Of a DNA stretch of 43,334 nucleotides, positions 33,770 through 42,400 are shown one piece after another. Both the position numbers and the translations under genes were made by a program. The number at the start of each line of letters is the position of its first letter. The first letter of the stretch is position 1. This stretch comes from CAMDMI01 sp044379485 (GTDB lineage: Bacteria > Bacteroidota > Bacteroidia > Cytophagales > Flexibacteraceae), in the NCBI GenBank assembly GCA_044379485.1, contig JBIPOE010000031.1, positions 1 to 43,334 of the forward strand. Reading direction: 5' to 3'. The notes under the pieces were generated by a model. That model saw only the letters and a program-made list of their open reading frames with translations, was not told where the DNA came from and did no database searches.

Positions 33770-36274
33770 TTGCATTTGATTAAAGAAAAAAGTCGGAAAA
33801 ACAGAACCTGGATTTTAGTCCTTTGCATATCAATGGTTTACCTGGATGGTTGCATAACCAAACCATTTTTAAAAAAAGGCGAATACCTGCTTGTAAACCA
33901 AAGAGTAAAAGGACATAAAAATGTAAATACAGAAGATCTTGAACTGATTTACAGACAAAAGGCAAATCGAAAAATTCTGGGCATTACCCCTTACCTTGGT
34001 TTTTATTTCTTTGGAAAAAGTATTTGGGATACCTCCAGAATAAAAAGACAGATCAAACAAAAAAAGGCCTACTACGACAAAAAAATTGCCCTGCTGCCTG
34101 CCGGTTCGTTTCAGGACTCTATAAAACTTGAAGCCAAAAAGGACAAAAAGCTTAAAAAATATTATATAAATCTGGTGGAAGGCAATTGGTGGATGCGGGT
34201 TGTTGGCGAACCACCAGCCATTTACGACAGTGCCAAATCCAGGGAAACAGTATTGGAAATAAAAAAATTCATGTTTAACAATGGATATTTTGATGCCCGT
34301 GTAAAACTGAAAGAGGATACTTTAATTGGAGGAAGAATTACCATAAAATATCAAATTGAGGAATTTAGTGCACGCAAAATAAGGCGTTTAAGATATCAAA
34401 CCGACGATTACAGAATTCGGCGGTTATTGGACAGTGCCAAAACGGACTTTGAAGTAAAAATTGGAAACACCTACACCAAAAACAATATTTCCCTGGACAG
34501 GGAAGCCATTGAGAAACTCCTGAGAAACAAAGGATATTACACCTTCAGCCGGGAATATATTAAAGTAAATGTTGATACAGGATCTTCAAATCCGGTTAGC
34601 AATTCTGACTCTTTGCTTTTCAAAAGAAGCCCTGAGTTATTTTCCCGAATAGGATTGGATGTAGATTTTATCGTACAAAATCCGGAAAATGGCCAACATA
34701 CTGCTTACGCTTTTGACAACATTAGTTTTGATCTGAACGAGTCGGACACAGCAAAAATCAATCAATCTGACACCATCCGATACAATGAGGTGGATTACTA
34801 TTTTCAAACCAAAACCAGATATTCACTCGGTATTCTGGACTCAAAAATCCTTGTCCACCCAAAACAATATTTTCATTATTCCAGGCTTACCAACACCCAG
34901 GCGCAACTTTCCGGAATGGATATGTTTCGGTATGTAAATCTGGCATTGGATACGACTAAGGATAAAATAAATCTGAGGATTGTAGCAAACCGTCTTCCTA
35001 AATATCAAACTTCCAATGAAATAGGCCTGCTCATGAGCCAGGGTGCGCCAGGACCGTATTTCAACACAGGCTTCAAAATCAGGAATATTTTTGGTGGTTT
35101 TGAAGTTTTTGAAGCCAACTTCAGATATTCCCAGGAAGGGCAATTGTCCACCTTTTTGCCTAGTGATGTGGTCTTCAGAGCCAGAGATTTGAGTGTAACC
35201 GGGGCTTTTACCATTTCAAAAATTCTGTTTCCCATAAGATTGAGTTCCCGGCTTTTTGAATACAACCCGAAGACCCGTTTCATTTTCAGTATCAATGCCT
35301 TAAAAAGACCAGAGTATATTCGAAATCTGGTGAAAGGCGCATTAAACTACTCACTTCAACTTTCGCCAACAAGCCAGATTGGTGTATCTCCAATAGATGT
35401 AACGGTTAACATAACACCACCCAACGCACTCAATGCCAATTATCTGGAACAGCTCATTCAGTTTTCAGGCCTTGGTCAAAGCGTTATTCGTTCATTTCAA
35501 ACTGCGGTGGTTACCAATTTCAATGCCTATTACATGTACAACAACAACCTGGGAGGCCAAAGAAAAAGGGCCAAATATTTCAGGCTCAATGCAGAATATG
35601 GTGGGGAATTGTTGCACAGAATCTTAAATAATGTTTTGAATAAAGAGAATGGGAAAATTGGTGATTTTCAAACGTTTAGATATTTCAGATCTACAGCTGA
35701 CCTCAGATATTATCAACCCACAAGTAAAAAAACCATTGTAGCCATGCGGCTTTCTGGCGGTGTTTCTATACCAATTGGCAATTCAAACATTCTGCCTTGG
35801 GAAAAATACAACTTTGCAGGAGGTAGCAACAGCATTCGTGCATGGCTGCCCCGAAGGCTTGGACCTGGAAACTATGCGCCAGAAAACACAGAAAACCCGA
35901 ATGATCTCAGAACCGAACAACCAGGCGAATTGATCATGGAAGCCAGTATAGAGGTCAGAAGGAAAATTATTGGCTTTTTTGAGGGGGCACTTTTTGCGGA
36001 TGCTGGCAATGTCTGGAGTATTTACAAAGATGAAGCCAGGCCTGGTGCCGTGTTTACCCCGCTTTTTATAAAACAACTAGCTCTGGGGGCTGGCATTGGC
36101 TTCCGGTTCGATTTTTCGTTTTTGATCATACGGATTGACGCTGCCACCAAAATTTACAATCCAGCTTTTACCGATCCCATAGAAAAGTGGACAGTGAGAA
36201 ACCTCAGCTGGAAAAAGCCATTTGGTACCAAAGGTCAAACTTTACTCAATGTAGGTATCGGCTATCCATTTTAG
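33770..36274 (+). CDS. tamL: TamL-type Omp85/BamA family outer membrane lipoprotein
   Basis: An 834-residue Omp85 protein. The N-terminus has a lipoprotein signal (TWILVLCISMVYLDGC, lipid-bearing Cys28), which is how Bacteroidota TamL differs from the BamA and TamA of other phyla. POTRA-type domains lie at about 35-390 (KFMFNNGYFDARV, LLRNKGYYTFSREY), and a C-terminal 16-stranded barrel at about 400-834; the conserved loop-6 motif appears as GGSNSIRAW. With TamB it is thought to help move material to or insert proteins in the outer membrane. Translation starts at TTG 33770 (or TTG 33776); the next ATG would destroy the signal peptide. tamB is not in this window. Confidence 0.87.
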   Translation: MHLIKEKSRKNRTWILVLCISMVYLDGCITKPFLKKGEYLLVNQRVKGHKNVNTEDLELIYRQKANRKILGITPYLGFYFFGKSIWDTSRIKRQIKQKKAYYDKKIALLPAGSFQDSIKLEAKKDKKLKKYYINLVEGNWWMRVVGEPPAIYDSAKSRETVLEIKKFMFNNGYFDARVKLKEDTLIGGRITIKYQIEEFSARKIRRLRYQTDDYRIRRLLDSAKTDFEVKIGNTYTKNNISLDREAIEKLLRNKGYYTFSREYIKVNVDTGSSNPVSNSDSLLFKRSPELFSRIGLDVDFIVQNPENGQHTAYAFDNISFDLNESDTAKINQSDTIRYNEVDYYFQTKTRYSLGILDSKILVHPKQYFHYSRLTNTQAQLSGMDMFRYVNLALDTTKDKINLRIVANRLPKYQTSNEIGLLMSQGAPGPYFNTGFKIRNIFGGFEVFEANFRYSQEGQLSTFLPSDVVFRARDLSVTGAFTISKILFPIRLSSRLFEYNPKTRFIFSINALKRPEYIRNLVKGALNYSLQLSPTSQIGVSPIDVTVNITPPNALNANYLEQLIQFSGLGQSVIRSFQTAVVTNFNAYYMYNNNLGGQRKRAKYFRLNAEYGGELLHRILNNVLNKENGKIGDFQTFRYFRSTADLRYYQPTSKKTIVAMRLSGGVSIPIGNSNILPWEKYNFAGGSNSIRAWLPRRLGPGNYAPENTENPNDLRTEQPGELIMEASIEVRRKIIGFFEGALFADAGNVWSIYKDEARPGAVFTPLFIKQLALGAGIGFRFDFSFLIIRIDAATKIYNPAFTDPIEKWTVRNLSWKKPFGTKGQTLLNVGIGYPF

Positions 36275-36348
36275 AAAAACCAGAAGCATTAGTTTCCAGA
36301 ATCAATTGAGTTCCAATTCTTCCCAACCCTGTTTTACGAATTAGGCAT

Positions 36349-36394
36349 AAAAAAAGGCTTAAAAGGCAATCTAAAACCCATTAAGCCCTTTTTT
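36349..36394 (-). terminator. Imperfect bidirectional hairpin between tamL and the giant protein gene
   Basis: AAAAAAAGGCTTAA (36349-36362) pairs with TTAAGCCCTTTTTT (36381-36394) with one unpaired C. A and T runs at the ends suit termination of both converging genes. Confidence 0.6.
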
Positions 36395-36408
36395 AAAAGC
36401 CTATTACC

Positions 36409-39400
36409 TTATTCTTTAATAATAATTCCTTTACTCACAAAATCATCCTTGTGAATCGTAATATGATACAGGCCATTTGCAAACCCGGAAACATCTACTG
36501 AACCATCTGAAGCAAGTTTAGCTGGAATAATCCTGCCCTGGCTATCAGAAACTTTGATTTCAGCATTTGAAAAATCCATGTCTTTTACTTTCACAAAAAA
36601 GGTATTCTTTACCGGATTTGGAGAAACAGTGAAAGGCAAATCAATTTCTCTTTGCGATAGTCTTTCAATATTTGAAAAGTCAATTGTTCCATCATAATCT
36701 GTTGATTTCAAGCGGTAGAACACTTCGTTGTTTGCAAATTGGAATGCCCTGGAATCAAAAACTTCGTAGCTGATTCCAGCTTCTGCTTTAGGGGTTTGCT
36801 TTTCAAATGTTTCAAACCTTTTGCCATCCAGACTTCTTTGTAATTCAAAATGAGATATGCCTTTTTCAGACGCGGTTTTCCAATTTAAAGAAGCACCCAT
36901 TCCCTTTTTGAATGCATTGAAAGAAAGCAAATGCAATGGCAAAGGCACATTTAGAATTTCTCCGGACCCAATTCCAAAATTAGAAAATCCTCTCATACCA
37001 GTTCTTCTTACAGAACCATCTGCAAACACTCTGTTAACAGGACTTCCGGGAGGATCCGTCCAGACTCCATTTTGACCCCAACTTCCTAGTCCTACGCGTT
37101 TTAAAATAGTAAAAGATGAATCCGTTGTTGGATTTGGTGGATAATTTGCAAAGCTGGTTGGATACAGTCGCATTGAATAATCGAAAGCGTCACCACCAAC
37201 ATTGGGTGTCACTATCCAGTATCCGTCGGGCAGAATAGAATCAAAATCCACTCCATCTTCACTAAATAGTGTTACGTTGGTTCCTGGATTCGCATTTGTA
37301 TAACGAACCGTTACATCTGTAAGGCCTGGAATTGAATCCAGGTCTGTACTAAATTGGATGCTAAGCCTTTGCAAGGACGAACCGGTGCCAACCATGTAAT
37401 CCGTCAAAACACCACCAACTATTGCTCTTTTTAAATTTCCTACAACATGTGAATTTGCTCCGCCATTAGATATGGCGCCTGATGTTGCGTTAGAAAGCGT
37501 CAGGATATTGGATCCTGTATTTACATTTCCATTAGTAAGAGTGAGTACACTGGCATTGTCAATGTCATAATCGTTTGCCAGTGTCAGGGTTTTACCAGTA
37601 CCATTCATGGTTACATTTTTGAGAACGGTAGTTCCATTATTGGCAAATGTCAGGTTTTTGTTGATGGTTATGCCTGCTTCCGGATAGGTATGCGACTGGG
37701 TATTGATTGTCCAACCATCTGAAGCTGCTGTTATGGCTCTGCTTATGGCGGGTTCTGTGGTGTATCCTGAAAGGAAGCTTGATGTAGTTACATATGCATT
37801 GTTTGATTTTACAGTCACAAAACCCAGCTGGTCGAAATCGATTTTATGTTGGATTTTGTTTTCCAATTCGAATAGCTCTGCAGTTGTCATTGCAGAGGGA
37901 AGTTTATTTCCTCCCGAAACACCGTATGTATTTTGAGATGCGTCTATATTTACATCAAATGGCGTCATATTTGGAATTACATTGGCACAACCTCCATCAG
38001 AGCCTGCCAAACTAGAAAATGGGTAGCTGGCGGTGGGAGCTTTTTGTTCGTTTACACCTGGGCAGCCCCCGGAAATGATTGGCATAGGGCCAGATAAAGG
38101 ATCTAACTCAATAAATTTTCCAAGATTGCTATCAAATATATTGGCTTCAGATCCAGCACCTCCTACAGTTACTGCTCCAAAAGTTTGTGTACTTCTGTGT
38201 CTCGCCAGTGAAATAGCAGTTCGGTTAGGTGTACTTTGTCCGTTTCCATTAAATGTATTGCCTTTAATTGAAATTGAGTTATCAAATGTTGGAGCAGGCG
38301 AAGAAGTTCCTTGCTGCCTCGTGCTTGCATGTATAAAACAAAAATCAGTTGCAGACGGGGCAGAATTGAAAGTATTACCAACGATATTCACATTCCTGGA
38401 GCGTAGAGATATAATTCCCCAGAATGGATAACCTCCTTCTCCAATATCATTAAAATCGTTTCCTGTTAAATTAACGACAGAACTAACAACTGAACCCAAT
38501 CGAATTTCAACATGAGTAACATGGCCAATATTAGGATTTCTAAAGAAATGGTTCCCAGTAAAGTTCATAGTACTCCCTGTAACCGGACTATTGCATTCAA
38601 GGAGCCCATACAAATTGTTTCCAGAAAAAGTAACTGTTGTTGTCCCACCTGGAGCAGGTGTTCCAAGTCGAATTGAATATCCACCTTTGGCAGTATTATT
38701 TATTGCACTAAGTTTTAATCCCCAGGTCCTGACAGCTACACCAAATCCAAATGTATTATCGCCATTGGTAATTTGATTATTATCGATTAAAACTATGGAT
38801 GGATCATTAACACCAAAATTTCGTTCTTTTAGATAAATACCAAAACTAGATCCAATATGATTGGCGAAGATTGTGTTCGTATTAATAATTTCATTGTTTC
38901 TAATAATAAGACCATCTATAATACTTGCAGCACTGTTTTGATTGGTAGATATACCTGAACGTGTGTTGGAGGAGGAACTGCCATCCACTTCAATCCTCAG
39001 ATTTTCGATGATAACCTGCTGTGAATTAACAGCTATTTGCATTCTTTGGCCTGCAACATCTCCATCTGTATTGATTTGATCCCCCGTTCCATTTATTAAT
39101 GGCTTTGTGCCCGAACCAAAATTTCCCCTTAAATTAATTCTTTTGTTTAAAACAACAGTTTCTCCTGATAGTGTGTAAGTTACCGGGCAAATATCCAAAA
39201 TATCAGTAAAGCCAGTAGTGGCAGAGCTAAATCCTACTGAAACTCCTTGATTCAACAAATTTGGAGTTGCTAAGGAAACTGAATTGGCTGTCGGTTTCAA
39301 TCTGAAAGATTTGGCTGATGTTACCTGAATTCCCCTCTGACCAGAAGCTGTTCCCACATTGTCATCGGGATTTACATCAAGATTAGCATTATAGGCGATT

Positions 39401-42400
39401 CCTGCCCCAGCTGGAACAGTTTCTCCCGCTCCGGCACCAAATCCTGCAATTCCGGCATCGGTATTGCTTGCATGGGTTGGTCCGTTTATATGTCCCCACC
39501 AATTTCCAAGGAAATTAATAGTGCCGGCCAATCCCTGATTTCTGGCACCAAAATCGGTGTTACCTGAAATACTGTTTCTGTTTGCAAGAAATCCGGTAGA
39601 AATGGTAGTGGCATCCCTGCTGTAGAAATTATCCAATGTTGATAATAAATCATTGCCCGGACCTCCCTGCTGGCTTTGGATTCCAATTTCACATCCGGAA
39701 ACAATATTTGCCCGAAGCAAAATTGAGTCTCCGGCCGAAGCAATTCCAAAAGCTGTAAAATCTGATAAAGTTGAATTTGGTTGATCTATTCCAACAACCT
39801 GATTTGTATCTATCAACATCCTAAAGCATTCACCAGATGCCTGAATATTGCCAAGGGCAATTCCTGCTACATCCCTTACTTCATTGGTTGTGGTAAGTCC
39901 TGGGTCAGCCGTAAAAGGTCCTCCCACCTGGGTAATATAGTTACTTGCTATTCTTAAACTATATGTTCTGGCTGATGCAGCTGGTAAAAACAAACCTACG
40001 CAACCCCTACATTCGATACCTGCTCTTCCATACATTAGGATTTCATTATTTGACACACCTGAAACAGCTGTAACGGCTGCTCCGGAACCGTTAACGCCAA
40101 TTCCGAATTCTGTAACGCCATTTACCAGAGGCGATACCGTTGTACTTCCGGCAATTGAATTTCCACGAATCAAATAACTTAATAGCGGGCCAGTGCCCAA
40201 TTCTATTCCAGATGTCCTGTTGCCATTCAGTGTCATATTCCGGATGTTAACTCCCGTTTTTGACATTCCTGAGATATTGATTCCATGAGAATTCACACCA
40301 ACCCCATTGTTGTTGTTGCAAATACCATTTCGGATATTTAAAGCTGTGGTGATGGCACCAGCACCTTCAAAATTAATACCGCGGCTGAAATTGTCTGATG
40401 ATTCTACATTGTCAATATTGGTGTTAGCACTCGCTGTTGCACTTGTCCGGTCTATGCCATTGTAATAACCACCAATTTTTAAATTCGAAATGGTTACAGT
40501 ACCTGCTGCAATTCCTGATAAATTTATTCCGTGATAGGTTGTAGCTGAACTGATTTTTCCTTTGCCATCAAAAATGGTAGAACCAATGCCTGCACCATTT
40601 AGCGTCATGGTTTTGGTAATGTTGATGGTAGGTTGCATAGAATAGGTTCCGGCTGCCATGGTTATTATTGGGTTGGCACCAGTTAATGTCAAATATCCAT
40701 TGATATGACTTTGAGGCTCAGTGATGGTCATTGAAGCTGCGCCTGCAAATGTGCCGGGCCCCGCATATGTTGGTGTAAAATACACTACATGATTACCACC
40801 ACCAATGGTCTGTAAATCAATCGCAGTTCCTGCCAAAGCATTGGCATTTGAACTTGCGAGCTTGATGGTATTTGCATCTACAACGATGGCAAAATACAAA
40901 GTGCCGGCTGCAAGACCTTGAGCTACTGAGGAAATTACTCCATGAGAAAGGGCAGAACCTGTAGAGGTGATGTCAACAATTGGTGTTCCCGCCAGGGCAT
41001 TGGCATATGTACTTGCGAGTTGAATGGTAGTTGCACTTAAATTGATAGCAAAATAGGTAGTGCCATGGACCAAGCCTCCAGCCGCTCCTGCAGATGGATA
41101 CGCCTGATAAATAACAGGTTGCCCTGTCGGAATATTTGAACCAACAGTTAAAATATCTGTGCCTGGATTGATATCCCCTGGCATTAAACCACTTGCAGCA
41201 CCGTAGTTGTTGTAAGTAACCGGCATCCCGGTTGCCAATTGGTGTCCGGTTAATGTAATGGCATCAGAGCCTATGTTGACAGCTGCGGGCAAGAATGGAA
41301 ATACCGCTTTGGTGGTAACGTTTGCCACACCCGTTATGGTAAATGCACCAACAACTCCACTGGTAATATTGATGTTTTTGCTCAATGTATAAGCTGCGGC
41401 AAATATTCCTGCTGCTGTGGTTTGAATGGTTCCGCCTTCTGCAACAGCTGAAATTGCACCTGCCATTGTCAGTTTTGGGCCTGAGCCTGCTGGAATATTG
41501 TTAGAAGTTTGACCTGTATTTGCATCATTTCCTGGGGCTGCAGGTGCCAGAAACACAACAGCTAGTTTATTAAATCCCAGAGCAAAATATGTGGTAGCGG
41601 TTGCAACACCAACGGAAAGCGTTGAGGTTTTAGTCGTTGTTCCACTCGCCCCAAGGTTTTGCCATGATGCTGCTTTTACCTGAGAAATAACCAGATTATC
41701 TATGGTTGAAACTTCATCCGCCCCAACGTTAATTGAAACTGAACCAATGGATGTCAAATTACCAATGGTAGTAGTTGTAAATGGATAATATCTAACTGAG
41801 GATACACCAACAATTGGTGCTGTGTATAAAAGAGATGTTCCTGCACTGGCGGCCGGACCTGCTGTGGATGCAGCTGAATAAGTATTAGTGGCAGATTGAA
41901 CCAAACTATTTACAACGAGAGGTCGATAAGCAGTAGGAGAAGTAATAGCAGAACTTCCAAATGGATAAGTTAAAGTATAAGTGCCGGCACCAGTCACTAG
42001 AAAAGCAAATCGGCCAGTCAAAAGTGTTGAGACAAAACTTGTACTACTCGCTCCTGAAATTGAAGTATTAGATACTGTAAGCGTTATTCCTGTTGTGAAC
42101 TGGAGTATTCCATTGCTCAAAGTTAAACTTGAATTATTAAGACCTGAGCCATTGTTAACTGATAAGTTAGATCCTAAGGTAACAGCAGCAGTTCCAGAAG
42201 GAACACCTGTTCTATTGATTGTTAAAGTTCCAAGAGTTTGAACACCAGTTACAAAAGCTATAGTTCCAAATGTTGTGGTGGCTCCACCAATGTTTAAGGT
42301 AGAATTTGCAGTCCCACTGAATCCACTGGTTACTGTTGAGCCAGCTGAAGTCCCATTTAATGTAAGTGTATTTGAACCTATAGCCAAGGTTCCGGTAGTG

